This document shows, in pieces, positions 52,138 to 60,570 of a stretch of DNA of 64,000 nt (positions are counted from its first letter, which is position 1; each line of letters opens with the position of its first letter). The translations under genes were made by a program, and so were the position numbers. Under the pieces are notes generated by a model. That model saw nothing but the letters and a program-made list of their open reading frames with translations, made no database searches and was not told where the DNA came from. This DNA comes from an uncultured Myxococcales bacterium (GTDB lineage: Bacteria; Myxococcota_A; UBA9042), in contig CAITYF010000202.1 of the NCBI GenBank assembly GCA_903896545.1, positions 22,891-86,890 of the forward strand. Direction: 5' to 3'.

Positions 52138-53256
52138 TTGCGTTGCTCGACCGTTTTTGCGCTTTTGACGCTCGTGTTTGCGGCAGCCTGCAGTTCACCC
52201 AGTTCGGGCGGCGGCGGCTACTACGTCGATGTCCACGGTTCCTGCGACGGCAAGTCCAGCGACGGCTGCGGTCAAGTCACGCCCACGGACGCCAGCGGCG
52301 CGTTGGACGTGGATGCTGAAGGCACCGACGCGGCGACGACTTTGGACGGCACGGTCGCCGATTCTGCCGTTGGCGAAGACGTTCCGATGGTGCCCGACGT
52401 CAGCGACGATGCCGGCACGGACCTCGACGGCTTCTTTGACGACCCCGACGCGTCGCCCAGTGACACCAGCGGTCCATTGGGCGATTGCCCGGAGCGCGCC
52501 AAAATCGTCTACGTCGTCACGACGGACAACAAGCTCTACAGCTTCCAGCCCGACAAGCTCCTCTTCAAGCTCGTCGGCACGCTCAAGTGCCCAGCGGGCT
52601 TTGGTGCCTCACCGTTCTCGATGTCCGTCGACCGCCAAGCCAACGCGTGGGTGCTCTACTGGAACGGCAGCGGCTCGGACGGCATCTACAAAGTCAGCAC
52701 GTTGGACGCTTCGTGCACCAAGACAACGTACAAGACCGCGTCGAAGAACCTGGAAATCTTCGGCATGGGCTTCTCCGCGGACGGCATGAACCAAACCGCC
52801 GAGACGCTCTTTGTCATCGCCGGCAGCGTCAGCTCCTACTGGAGCGGCTTTGACACGCTCACGACCATCAGCTTCCCCGGCTTACAGGCCAGCGCCGTCG
52901 CGCAGGTCGACTTCGCCGGCGGCGCGGAACTGACGGGCAACGGCAAGGGCGAGCTTTTTGGCTTCTTCGCCGGCAGTTCTCCACCAAGCGTGCGGCAGAT
53001 CGACAAGGCGACTGGCAAGACGAACGTGAAGAGCTGGAACTTGCCGACAAGCAACTTTGGCTCGGAAGGCGACGTCGCTTTTGCGCAGTGGGGCGGCGCG
53101 TTTTACCTGTTTTATCAGGGCGCGGCGGATACTTCGACCAACGTCTGGAAGCTCGACGCGACGACGGGGCAGGTCGCGGTTGTGAAGGCGAATACGGGAT
53201 TGACGATTGTGGGCGCGGGTGTTTCGTCGTGTGCGCCTACGGCGGTGGTGCCGTAG
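52138..53256 (+). CDS. lipoprotein with Asp-rich linker
   Basis: A 372-residue lipoprotein starting at TTG (GGAGG 6 nt upstream). The signal ends in FAAAC, a Ser/Gly patch follows, then about 80 residues very rich in Asp, Ala and Thr. The folded part (from CPERAKIVYVVTTDNKLYSFQPDKLLFKLVG) looks like a beta-propeller-type repeat protein, with blade-like strands ending VWKLDATTGQVAVV. A 61-bp piece of its 3' part recurs exactly at 57314-57374. Function unknown. Confidence 0.77.
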   Translation: MRCSTVFALLTLVFAAACSSPSSGGGGYYVDVHGSCDGKSSDGCGQVTPTDASGALDVDAEGTDAATTLDGTVADSAVGEDVPMVPDVSDDAGTDLDGFFDDPDASPSDTSGPLGDCPERAKIVYVVTTDNKLYSFQPDKLLFKLVGTLKCPAGFGASPFSMSVDRQANAWVLYWNGSGSDGIYKVSTLDASCTKTTYKTASKNLEIFGMGFSADGMNQTAETLFVIAGSVSSYWSGFDTLTTISFPGLQASAVAQVDFAGGAELTGNGKGELFGFFAGSSPPSVRQIDKATGKTNVKSWNLPTSNFGSEGDVAFAQWGGAFYLFYQGAADTSTNVWKLDATTGQVAVVKANTGLTIVGAGVSSCAPTAVVP

Positions 53257-53397
53257 CGGGACTGCGGGTGCATGGTACCGCTCACCGACGTGCCCAGGTC
53301 GGCGTCAACCCCATGGAACCGCGCGCGTGAGCAAGCGGACCACCATTTGCGAGATTGACGCGGCCGGATCGCGGCGATGCTGGCCACTGGAAACCGG

Positions 53398-53793
53398 CTA
53401 CGCCGGTAGCGTCACAGCGACGACGTCGGTTTGCGCAAAGTCAACGCCCTTGAACAGCAACGGCTCCTGCGACGCTTGCGCGAGCGCGTAGCTGAAGCAA
53501 TCGCCGAAGTTCAACCCAGCCGCGTGACGGCCTTTGCCAAAGCGTTCATACCCTTGCAACGCCAGCCGGGCATGCTCTGCCGTAACCGGGATGATCTCGA
53601 TGCCCGCTTCGGCCATCAGGCGCTCCACATCCGCCAAACCACCACGGCCGCGGACCGAAGCGGCAATGCCAAGCTCGACAAACGTCGCGGCCGACATCCA
53701 GCGCTTCAAATCCGCTTCGAGCGCCAGACTCAGCGGCCGCGCTTCTGGCTCGTCGAGCAAGATGGCCATAATGGCGGAAGTATCGATGACCAT
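53398..53793 (-). CDS. vapC: PIN-domain toxin, VapC family
   Basis: A 131-residue PIN-domain ribonuclease of a type II toxin-antitoxin pair. Acidic metal-binding residues are D4 (MVIDTSAI), E40 (ATFVELG), D98 (LNFGDCFSYALA) and D118 (KGVDFAQTD). The ATG shares its A with the antitoxin stop (TGATG), so toxin translation depends on antitoxin translation. Confidence 0.92.
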   Translation of the reverse strand: MVIDTSAIMAILLDEPEARPLSLALEADLKRWMSAATFVELGIAASVRGRGGLADVERLMAEAGIEIIPVTAEHARLALQGYERFGKGRHAAGLNFGDCFSYALAQASQEPLLFKGVDFAQTDVVAVTLPA

Positions 53794-54047
53794 CAGGTGG
53801 GCAGTCCGTGTTCGTCGTAGCCGAGAATGGCATCGGCAGACCGCGCGTCGTTGACGGGCAGGCTCCGAAAGTGCTGCGCGATGGACGACAAGCGTTCATG
53901 GAGTGGACGCTGGTCGGCTTGGACCCGCTTGCGCGCGAGACGCTCGGTCAAGGAAACGACGATGGCTTCGGTCAGCGTCTCGCCCGTGAGCTGCGCAAGC
54001 TGGCGGGCCAGGCGGTCTGCTTCGTCGTTTTTGATGCTGATGGCCAT
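53793..54047 (-). CDS. vapB: VapB-type antitoxin (Rv0623-like)
   Basis: An 84-residue protein. The N-terminal [37 protein letters not shown] is the DNA-binding part typical of the Rv0623 antitoxin family; the C-terminal part would wrap the toxin. First gene of the pair; a candidate operator lies 11 bp upstream. Confidence 0.9.
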   Translation of the reverse strand: MAISIKNDEADRLARQLAQLTGETLTEAIVVSLTERLARKRVQADQRPLHERLSSIAQHFRSLPVNDARSADAILGYDEHGLPT

Positions 54048-54057
54048 GTGCGTCTCG

Positions 54058-54082
54058 TCTAGAATCCTGATGATAATCTAGA
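54058..54082 (-). promoter_or_regulatory. candidate toxin-antitoxin operator
   Basis: Two TCTAGA palindromes (54058-54063 and 54077-54082) flank 13 bp of AT-rich sequence immediately upstream of vapB. Autoregulation through such repeats is usual for VapBC. A minus-strand -10-like element may overlap it, so the leader would be very short. Confidence 0.5.
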
Positions 54083-54317
54083 ACACGGGTGGGGGTGGGT
54101 CAAGCGAGATTGCGACCCAGGTCCTACTGGCTTGGTCGAAGCGGCCGCGGTTAGAAACGGGAAAGCAGCTTCCGGCGGCCTTCGAGCTGTCGACGCAATG
54201 ATGTTCGACCCGCAGCCGGTGTGCGCTTCGAAGGGGCTCCGATGGGCGCCGCCGGTTGAATTTCCCGACGACGTTCGCTCCGCCGGAGGCTCGGACCGGG
54301 AAGCCGCCCGCAACCTG

Positions 54318-54392
54318 TCAAGCATTCGCGCACCCACTGTTCACGCACGTCTCGCCCGGCCCGCACCCCAGCCCGCAGCCGGGGCAGTTGTC
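54318..54392 (-). pseudogene. Cys-rich lipoprotein 3'-end remnant
   Basis: On the minus strand the last codons read HDNCPGCGLGCGPGETC, then VNSGCANA and a TGA at 54318-54320. This is the C-terminal Cys module of a secreted protein. A related end (GGCGIVCGPSETCVSGGCVNP, stop at 58584) lies 4.3 kb away. Upstream no start, signal peptide or full gene is visible, so it is probably a decayed copy. It could also be a short real gene. Confidence 0.5.
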
Positions 54393-54423
54393 GTGAAACG
54401 CCTGCAGTCGCGCCATGCTAAGC

Positions 54424-57144
54424 CTAACGCACACACTGCGCCGGGAACACATCATCGAAGGCGTCCGCCTGCAACCAAGCATCGGCCGGAGCCCAATTTG
54501 GCGCACAGTTAACGGCGTAGACGTAGTAGTTTGAGGCGAACCTAGCGGTCGTCGTCCAGCCTCCCCAGGCCCAATCGTTCAGGAAGATGCCTTTGAAGGC
54601 GCCATCCGTCTCCCGATCCGCGAGTTGTCGCAGCTCACCAACACTGGGTAGCCGCCACCCGGTTCCCGCCAGGCCGGGGACGTTGCCTTCACAGTAACCC
54701 TTCGCCGCTGCAAACTTGCCGCCACCTCCGACCAAACGTTGCCAGTGTAAACCGCTGATGCGGTCCAGGACCTGCTTGCCGTCGTCAGAAAGCCCAAATC
54801 GGCCGCCTGCACCTGGAATCGATTGCACCGGCGCGCTCCGCACACAACGGACAGCTGCGGCGGCATCGGCGGTTGGTGTGGGGCCACCAGCAGCGATCTC
54901 GAAGTTGAGAAAAAGCGCACTTGCGGAGACGACGAATGGATACGGGATATTCGTCCAAAGATAGGGCCAGGTTGGCCAGATCGCGTCAGGCATCGAACTT
55001 GTCGGGCTGTCGACGCTGTAGTCCACGATCGACTCCAGCTCGGCCATGGTCGGCATCCGCCAATCGCTGAAGCCGCCAAGTGTCTGTGTTACGCAGGCGG
55101 TCAGACCGACGTTCCAAGTCGGCACCAGAACGATCGGTTTTGCCCAGTGCAGTCCGGTTTTGTTGTCGACGTCGTAGTCGGCGAACTCGTCAAATTCGCT
55201 CGCAGGATGGGCGTCGCCAATCGGTGACCAGGTCTCAAAGTCGGCGACGCAAACATTGCCACCCGCGGCCGCGTTCCGGGCGACGCACACATACCCGTGC
55301 CCGCAGCCATTCCACGAGCCCGGGTCAGCGCAGGGGCCTGCGTACCGATTGGTCAAGAATCCGCAATCCGCCGGACAACTCATGACTGTCTCCTCCCCGG
55401 CGCAAAACCCGTCGCCACACGCCGCTGCACAGCCGCCCACGGCCAGGTGCGTACAGCCTGCCGACGGCAAGCACGCGTCCGCCGTGCACGGATCACCGTC
55501 GTCGCAACCCGCATCAACGACGAAGGCGTACGCTGCACCGCTGTCAGTTGACTTGCTGCCATCGCTGACTGGCGCGACACCGGTGCCGCAAGTTGACTCG
55601 CCAGGTGCGCCAGCAACTACGCTTGCACCTTCGATCGCCGTCGCGGTGCCCAGACGAGCACCGCTGGCAGGCTCCTTGGCGCTCAGCGTTCCGAAACTTG
55701 TCCACACGCTGCCCCCTTTGCGCCAGACGAAAACCGCGCCGCTGTCGGGCGTGTTCGCATTCGTGTCCGAGTCCTTGGGCGCGCCAATAGCGAGGTCGCC
55801 ACCGAAAACAGCCACGCTGGAACCAAACGCGAAGCCACCGGCCGTGGGCGATTTCAGGTACGCGGTTTGGTTCCAAGTTCCAGACGCGAACGCGAAGACG
55901 TATCCAGCGCCACGGCCCGGTGCCGAGTTGTCGGCCGCATTGCCGCCGGATCCGATCGCCGCGCTCGCTTCGCCGGGTGCGCCCACAACAAGGGTCGCCC
56001 CGTTCACGGCGACGGCCTGGCCAAACAGGTCATGCGCATCCGGATTGCTCGCCTTCAACTTTGGCCCAGCTGACCAGGTGGTCCCGGAGCGATTGAAGAC
56101 AAATGCCGCGCCAGCCTGTTGCTTTGCGTCGCCCGCCTCACCCGGAGCACCGACGGCGATGACGTCGCCGTGGACCGCAACGGCGTAGCCGAAGTGCAGG
56201 TTTGCCTGTGCCGCGGCTGGCTTCAGGTAGGCGACTTGTGTCCAAGAGCCAGCCGAAGGGATGAACACATAAGCCGCCCCACTTGCTGATACCGAGTTGT
56301 CACTGCCGTCGCCGCCAACGCCGGTGGCTTTGCTCGATTCCCCGTGGGCGCCGACAACGAGCGTGCTGCCCGATAGCGCAATTGTGCTGCCAAAGTGATC
56401 GCCCGCGTCGCCGGTGGCAGCCTTGATGCATGTCTGCTGTGACCAGATTGCGTTCGCCCGCGAGAAGATGCACACCGTTTCCGCGGTCGTGCCGACTGCC
56501 GCGATGTCGCCAAAGACGGCCACAGCGGTGCCGAACCCGGAGAGCGTCTGGTCCGTCGCTTCCAGCACGCCTTGTTGCACCCAGCCAGCGTCGCCGGACA
56601 CCAGCACATACGCACGATTGACACCAGGTGCACCCACGACAAGCGTGCCGGCGTGCAGCGCAACTGCTTGACCGTAATGTTCGCTTGGAGTCCCAGTGCC
56701 TTTGGCCCACGCTTCCTGAATTGCCCCGCTCGCGCTTGCACACGCGCCACCGACGCAGCGGTCAAGCGTACATGCATTGCCATCGTCACACATTTTTGTG
56801 CACGCAATGGGCGCTTTCGCCGGGCACAGAGACGCCGAGACGTCCAGACTTACGTCGACGACGTCCTTGGCATCGCCAGCATCCCCCGTTTCATCCGGCG
56901 AGACGGTGCCCGTCTGGTCGGGCGGCAAGGTGTCTTGCGCGTCGGAAACCCCCACATCGCCTGGATTGTCGGCTGCATCGGCCGTCAGCGCGTCATCGGA
57001 GACATCGCGGATTGGACCGCAAGCGGTCAGGAGAGCAATGAGTACAGCGAGGTGTGGCAGCGCGCTGGCAAAGGTGGCGAGGAAGCGGTCTATGGAATCT
57101 TCTCGAACACCACGCGTGCTTGTCGACAAACCTGCGTTGCGCAT
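54424..57144 (-). CDS. large FG-GAP-like repeat lipoprotein with DUF1566-like end
   Basis: A protein of about 906 residues. The signal ends in LLTAC, then an Asp/Ala/Thr-rich linker and a short Cys module (CDDGNACTLDRCVGGAC). Next come about seven FG-GAP/integrin-alpha-like repeats of 50-60 residues (pattern FGxxVAVxGDxLxVGAPG...GAAYVF), and another Cys section (CDDGDPCTADACLPSAGC). The C-terminal region resembles DUF1566 (two segments with DWRMPTMAELESIVDY and GWRLPSVGELRQLAD). The start is uncertain: ATG at 57144 gives the best signal peptide but lacks a clear ribosome-binding site. Probably a surface binding protein (inference). Confidence 0.8.
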   Translation of the reverse strand: MRNAGLSTSTRGVREDSIDRFLATFASALPHLAVLIALLTACGPIRDVSDDALTADAADNPGDVGVSDAQDTLPPDQTGTVSPDETGDAGDAKDVVDVSLDVSASLCPAKAPIACTKMCDDGNACTLDRCVGGACASASGAIQEAWAKGTGTPSEHYGQAVALHAGTLVVGAPGVNRAYVLVSGDAGWVQQGVLEATDQTLSGFGTAVAVFGDIAAVGTTAETVCIFSRANAIWSQQTCIKAATGDAGDHFGSTIALSGSTLVVGAHGESSKATGVGGDGSDNSVSASGAAYVFIPSAGSWTQVAYLKPAAAQANLHFGYAVAVHGDVIAVGAPGEAGDAKQQAGAAFVFNRSGTTWSAGPKLKASNPDAHDLFGQAVAVNGATLVVGAPGEASAAIGSGGNAADNSAPGRGAGYVFAFASGTWNQTAYLKSPTAGGFAFGSSVAVFGGDLAIGAPKDSDTNANTPDSGAVFVWRKGGSVWTSFGTLSAKEPASGARLGTATAIEGASVVAGAPGESTCGTGVAPVSDGSKSTDSGAAYAFVVDAGCDDGDPCTADACLPSAGCTHLAVGGCAAACGDGFCAGEETVMSCPADCGFLTNRYAGPCADPGSWNGCGHGYVCVARNAAAGGNVCVADFETWSPIGDAHPASEFDEFADYDVDNKTGLHWAKPIVLVPTWNVGLTACVTQTLGGFSDWRMPTMAELESIVDYSVDSPTSSMPDAIWPTWPYLWTNIPYPFVVSASALFLNFEIAAGGPTPTADAAAAVRCVRSAPVQSIPGAGGRFGLSDDGKQVLDRISGLHWQRLVGGGGKFAAAKGYCEGNVPGLAGTGWRLPSVGELRQLADRETDGAFKGIFLNDWAWGGWTTTARFASNYYVYAVNCAPNWAPADAWLQADAFDDVFPAQCVR

Positions 57145-57313
57145 GGAAGGGCAATGGGGGCTGATGCTTGAACTTTCCGCCACATTCGACGCTTCCACAG
57201 CCTCGGCCCCCCCGAATCGCGACTTCCCCGCAGTTTCCCCTTTTCGCGCGTCCCGTCAAGCCCAAAACCACGCGGTTTTGCACACTTCAGACCGATCTCA
57301 CCATCCGCGGACT

Positions 57314-57374
57314 CTTCGACCAACGTCTGGAAGCTCGACGCGACGACGGGGCAGGTCGCGGTTGTGAAGGCGAA
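57314..57374. repeat. exact 61-bp copy of a lipoprotein gene segment
   Basis: Identical to 53132-53192 at all 61 positions. There it encodes part of the C-terminal repeats (TSTNVWKLDATTGQVAVVKA region). Absence of any difference suggests a recent copy or gene conversion. Flanks differ apart from a few bases. Confidence 0.85.
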
Positions 57375-57461
57375 GCAAGCGGGCCACCATCCCGGAACAC
57401 CGACCCGCTCACTGACGTGCGCGGTTCTATGACCGCAAGGCTGCACCGCTTCCGGTGACCA

Positions 57462-57588
57462 GGTACGGCGTCAACCTCGTGTCCTGAAGTGGTTCGTGTC
57501 GGTGGTACGGGTCTCAACCTCCCGACCTGAAGCGCTGTGGATCAGTGGTACGACATTCAACCTACCGACCTGAAGCGCTGCGGATTTA
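57462..57588 (+). repeat. three-copy degenerate tandem repeat, 42-43 bp
   Basis: Units begin with GGTACG at 57462, 57504 and 57547 and share TCAACCT and CCTGAAG in the same register. The second and third copies are closest (both contain CCGACCTGAAGCGCTG). The last unit runs into the start of the following open frame. Confidence 0.7.
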
Positions 57589-57648
57589 CCCCACATCACA
57601 GCATCCCTCGGCGCCCTTCTGGAACTCGCGTGGTACGCCGTCTGTGCC

Positions 57649-58275
57649 GTGGAATCGGACCCGGAGGTCGCCGGTCTCCAGAAGAACATCGCCGCCGCGC
57701 GCCTCGCACTGCGCAAGCACCGCGACGGACGCAACGACGCCTCGGACGACCTGGTGAAGGCGCGCGCGTTGCGTGGGATCGCCTTGCTGGCCGTCTCCAA
57801 ATGGCTGCGGCAGCTGAACCTCGATACGGCGGCAGCGTTTGGCGGCAAGACGAGCTCGCTGGATTACGTGCGCATCTTCCCGCTCGCGCCGTCCAAAATG
57901 ATGGCGCAGGCGGCTGCAGACCGCATCGTCAGCGTGCAGAACGTGCTCAAGGCGCTGGGTCACGCGGCCACGCCCAAGGCGCTCGCCCCGAACATCAAGA
58001 CGGGCGAGGCGGTGCTCAAGGCGCTGACGGCGCGGGAAGCGGGCGTCGTTGCGGCCCAAGCCGTTGTGAAGGACCGCGTGGACGACATCCGCGTGGCGCG
58101 CAAGGCGTGGTTCACGGCCTACAAAAGTCTGGAGTCAGCGCTGGCGCTGAAGTTCCCCGATGATCCTGAGCGGGTGAACGCGTACTTTGACGAGCCGCCC
58201 AAGGCGAAGGTGGACGCGAGCCTGACGGAACCGGTTGTGGTTGCGGCGCCTGCGGTGGCAAACGTGCCTGCGTAG
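57649..58275 (+). CDS. hypothetical helical protein, possibly 5'-truncated
   Basis: A 208-residue protein from GTG at 57649, largely helical and Ala/Lys-rich, ending in a low-complexity PVVVAAPAVANVPA tail. Coding character continues upstream in the same frame (ITASLGALLELAWYAVCAV directly before the GTG) to a stop at 57571-57573 inside the tandem repeat. No ATG, GTG or TTG exists in that extension. The original 5' end may have been lost to the repeat insertion, or a CTG at 57619 is used. No recognisable domain. Confidence 0.6.
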   Translation: MESDPEVAGLQKNIAAARLALRKHRDGRNDASDDLVKARALRGIALLAVSKWLRQLNLDTAAAFGGKTSSLDYVRIFPLAPSKMMAQAAADRIVSVQNVLKALGHAATPKALAPNIKTGEAVLKALTAREAGVVAAQAVVKDRVDDIRVARKAWFTAYKSLESALALKFPDDPERVNAYFDEPPKAKVDASLTEPVVVAAPAVANVPA

Positions 58276-58414
58276 GCAGGTACGGCAATGATAGCCCGCC
58301 ACTTCGGTGGCTGGGTGGGTCTCGGCAACACCCACGCCCTCGCCCCGTCAGGGGCATCTTGAACACTAGCCGCGGCGTTCACGCCGGGGCGGTCAGGATG
58401 GTGCCCGGTTCCTC

Positions 58415-58506
58415 GGCGTCACCGCGCCGGGGCGGTGACGCCTCGCCCCTCGCCCGCCCCGCGGGAGAGGGGCAGCCGCGTCAGCGGCGGGGTGAGGGAT
58501 CCCTAC
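58415..58506. repeat. REP-like cluster of three hairpins
   Basis: Three inverted repeats follow each other. A perfect 11-bp stem GGCGTCACCGC/GCGGTGACGCC with 6-nt loop lies at 58415-58442. GCCCCTC-G-CCCGC, its complement and 3-nt loop lie at 58445-58473 with one mismatch. GCCGC-GTCA-GCGGC lies at about 58475-58488, followed by GGGTGAGGG. The second and third resemble intergenic REP-type elements of many GC-rich genomes. No T-run follows, so termination is not the obvious role. Confidence 0.55.
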
Positions 58507-58583
58507 CAGGCGAAGCGGGGCACCGTCCCACACCCCGTACACGCGCGGCCTGCATCCCGCAGCACTCGCTGAAAAATTCCCCG

Positions 58584-58661
58584 TCAAGGATTCACGCACC
58601 CGCCGCTCACACACGTCTCGCTCGGCCCGCACACAATTCCGCAGCCACCGAACTGAACTCG
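58584..58661 (-). pseudogene. Cys-rich protein 3'-end remnant, second copy
   Basis: The minus strand reads VQFGGCGIVCGPSETC, then VSGGCVNP and a stop, parallel to GCGLGCGPGETCVNSGCANA with a stop at 54318. Nucleotide identity around the CGPxETC codons is also high. No start or signal peptide was found upstream, so both look like decayed tails of a lipoprotein family. Confidence 0.5.
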
Positions 58662-58815
58662 GCCGCGCGCGGGTCGGTCAAGTCGGGTTTGTCGTTGTAG
58701 AATGCGGTCAATTTGGGCAAAGTGCGCCGCATCGAGCAAGGCGTTCCGGTCGCAATGCGTGCCGCATTTGTCGCGGAACCTGCCGCGCCTGTGGCCGAAA
58801 GACGCTGATAATACG

Positions 58816-60360
58816 ATGAATGTTCCGCTTGACCAGAGCGTCGTCGGCGTTCACACTCTTTTCCGGAGTTCGAGCCTGCGGCGGCTCCTCGTCGCAGGCT
58901 CTCTCAGGCGGCGACTGCACTCCGCAAATGCGGCAACGTTTGAGGTACCCGTGCACCCTGCAGCGACGCGCGATAGTCTTGCCGCTCGCCTCCGCGTGGT
59001 CCAATTGGAATGGGGAATTCTCGAAGTCATCCTCTGTTTTGCGCTTTCGCGGATTTTATGGGCGTTCCTCGGCGTGCAATTCGATGCCACAGGTCTGGAC
59101 CGCTATTGGCAATTCCTGCCGTCCGACCTGCTGCGAACCGACCTGCTCCGCAGCTTGTGGCACCTGCACGCGCAACCGCCCCTCTTCAACGCGTTTCTCG
59201 GCCTCGGTCTGCAGCTTTTTGACGATCCAACCGCCTTTTTTCACCTCGTCTTTGCCGCGTCCTCGCTCGCGCTGCATCTCGCGTTTTTCCGACTCCTGAC
59301 CGTGCTCGAAGTGCCGCGCCGCTGGGCGGTTTTAGCCTTGGTCATTTTCAGCCTGAATCCGAGCCTCGCCACCCACGAGAATTGGCTGTTCTACGCGCAG
59401 GCAGAAGTCGTGCTTCTGGCGGCGGCGGCAGCGTCTCTCGGTCAGTTTCACCGCACCGATCGCGCGCCGTTTCTGTGGCTGTGGGCGCTCCTTGTGGGCA
59501 CGCTGTTGCTCACCCGCGCCGCATTTCACCCGCTGTGGCTGCTGTTGGTGCTCGCCCTGTGGGCGCTCAGTCGCTGGCGCAAAGGTCGGACTTTGGACCG
59601 CCGCGTGCTGCGCGTCGCCGCTGTGCCACTGCTGTTGGTGCTGTTGTGGATGGGCAAGAATCAGCTGCTTTTTGGCGATTTCTCGACGTCTTCCTGGCTC
59701 GGCATGAATCTCGCGCGCGTCTCGGTCACGGCGCTGCCGGACCCGTTGTTGGAGCGGCATCTGGCGCGCCACGAACTGACGCCATTTGCCCAAGTTGGAC
59801 CATTTCGACCACTGGGGGACTACGCGGTGCTCCTGCCGCCCAGGCCGCCGACGGGAATTCGGGCGCTGGACGGCCAGAATTTTAACAATAGCCGCTATCT
59901 GGAAGTCGCCCACGCGTTGCGACACGACAGTCTCTTCTTCATCCGCACCTATCCCGGCGACTACCTGGACCGCGTCCACGACGGCGTGGCGATCTTCCTT
60001 GAAACGACCAACCATAACGCACAATTACACGACAATCGCGAGCGTTTGGCGGCGCTGGAAAGTGCCTACAACGCCGCCGTGCGACCCGGTGGTTCGCCCG
60101 TCATCGTGCTGCTGGCGCTTCTCGCTGCGCTTGCGGTCGGGCTGCAGGCGCTCGCGACGCGCAAGGTGGCGCTCCCACTGGAAAGAAATGACCTGCTGGC
60201 GGCGTTCCTCACGGCAACGGTTCTTTGGGTCAGTTGTACCGGCACGTTTCTTGAGTTTGGCGAGAACAACCGATTCCGTTTTGGTATCGACCCACTCGTG
60301 CTCGTCCTACTTGTGTATGCACTCACCGTGTTGCGCAGAACGCGTCTAAAACGGACCTGA
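58816..60360 (+). CDS. polytopic membrane protein, glycosyltransferase-39-like
   Basis: A 514-residue protein with about nine to ten hydrophobic helices. An early polar loop between helices (ATGLDRYWQFLPSDLLRTDLLRSLWHLHAQPPLFNAFLG) is typical of GT-C/ArnT-like transferases, where an acidic residue acts catalytically. The C-terminal part has a helix pair and FGENNRFRFGIDPLVLVLL. The ATG at 58816 lacks a clear ribosome-binding site, and the frame is open upstream, so the start is uncertain. It may transfer lipid-linked sugars. Not an obvious paralogue of the 33989-35962 protein beyond general layout. Confidence 0.7.
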   Translation: MNVPLDQSVVGVHTLFRSSSLRRLLVAGSLRRRLHSANAATFEVPVHPAATRDSLAARLRVVQLEWGILEVILCFALSRILWAFLGVQFDATGLDRYWQFLPSDLLRTDLLRSLWHLHAQPPLFNAFLGLGLQLFDDPTAFFHLVFAASSLALHLAFFRLLTVLEVPRRWAVLALVIFSLNPSLATHENWLFYAQAEVVLLAAAAASLGQFHRTDRAPFLWLWALLVGTLLLTRAAFHPLWLLLVLALWALSRWRKGRTLDRRVLRVAAVPLLLVLLWMGKNQLLFGDFSTSSWLGMNLARVSVTALPDPLLERHLARHELTPFAQVGPFRPLGDYAVLLPPRPPTGIRALDGQNFNNSRYLEVAHALRHDSLFFIRTYPGDYLDRVHDGVAIFLETTNHNAQLHDNRERLAALESAYNAAVRPGGSPVIVLLALLAALAVGLQALATRKVALPLERNDLLAAFLTATVLWVSCTGTFLEFGENNRFRFGIDPLVLVLLVYALTVLRRTRLKRT

Positions 60361-60510
60361 CTGGTCCTGTTCGTGGCGTGCTTTCATGGCTTTGCGTGGG
60401 TGTGACGCGAGGTTTTTTTGCCTTGACCCACCAGTTGGGGATATGGCAAATTCGCCTCGCGTCGAAGCATTTGCTCGGTCCTCGCTGCAGACTGCGCAGG
60501 ACGGCAGTTG

Positions 60511-60539
60511 GGACATCGTGGGGACATCGTGGGGATGTC
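60511..60539. promoter_or_regulatory. short direct and inverted repeat before a lipoprotein gene
   Basis: GGGACATCGTG occurs twice in succession (60510-60531) and the second copy forms GACATC-N5-GATGTC (60523-60539). It ends 31 bp before the ATG of the EGF-type lipoprotein gene, where a regulator could bind. Evidence is only the symmetry. Confidence 0.35.
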
Positions 60540-60570
60540 GCGACGGAACGGAAGTTGCACAGGAGTGAAG

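Larger units (their letters stand above)
57145..57648. other. repeat-rich gap without an intact gene
   Basis: This stretch holds a 61-bp exact copy of part of the lipoprotein gene at 52138 (57314-57374), shorter matches to the region just after that gene (57374-57390 to 53330-53346, 57405-57420 to 53278-53293), and a degenerate tandem repeat (57462-57588). The first 150 bp would contain the promoter of the minus-strand lipoprotein gene. I see no intact gene. Confidence 0.6.
58276..58815. other. hairpin-rich gap with a gene remnant
   Basis: No intact gene is seen in these 540 bp. It includes a short GCCCC-GTCA-GGGGC hairpin (58342-58355), a cluster of strong hairpins (58415-58506), a minus-strand Cys-rich gene remnant (58584-58661) and presumably the promoter of the following membrane-protein gene. 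Confidence 0.55.
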
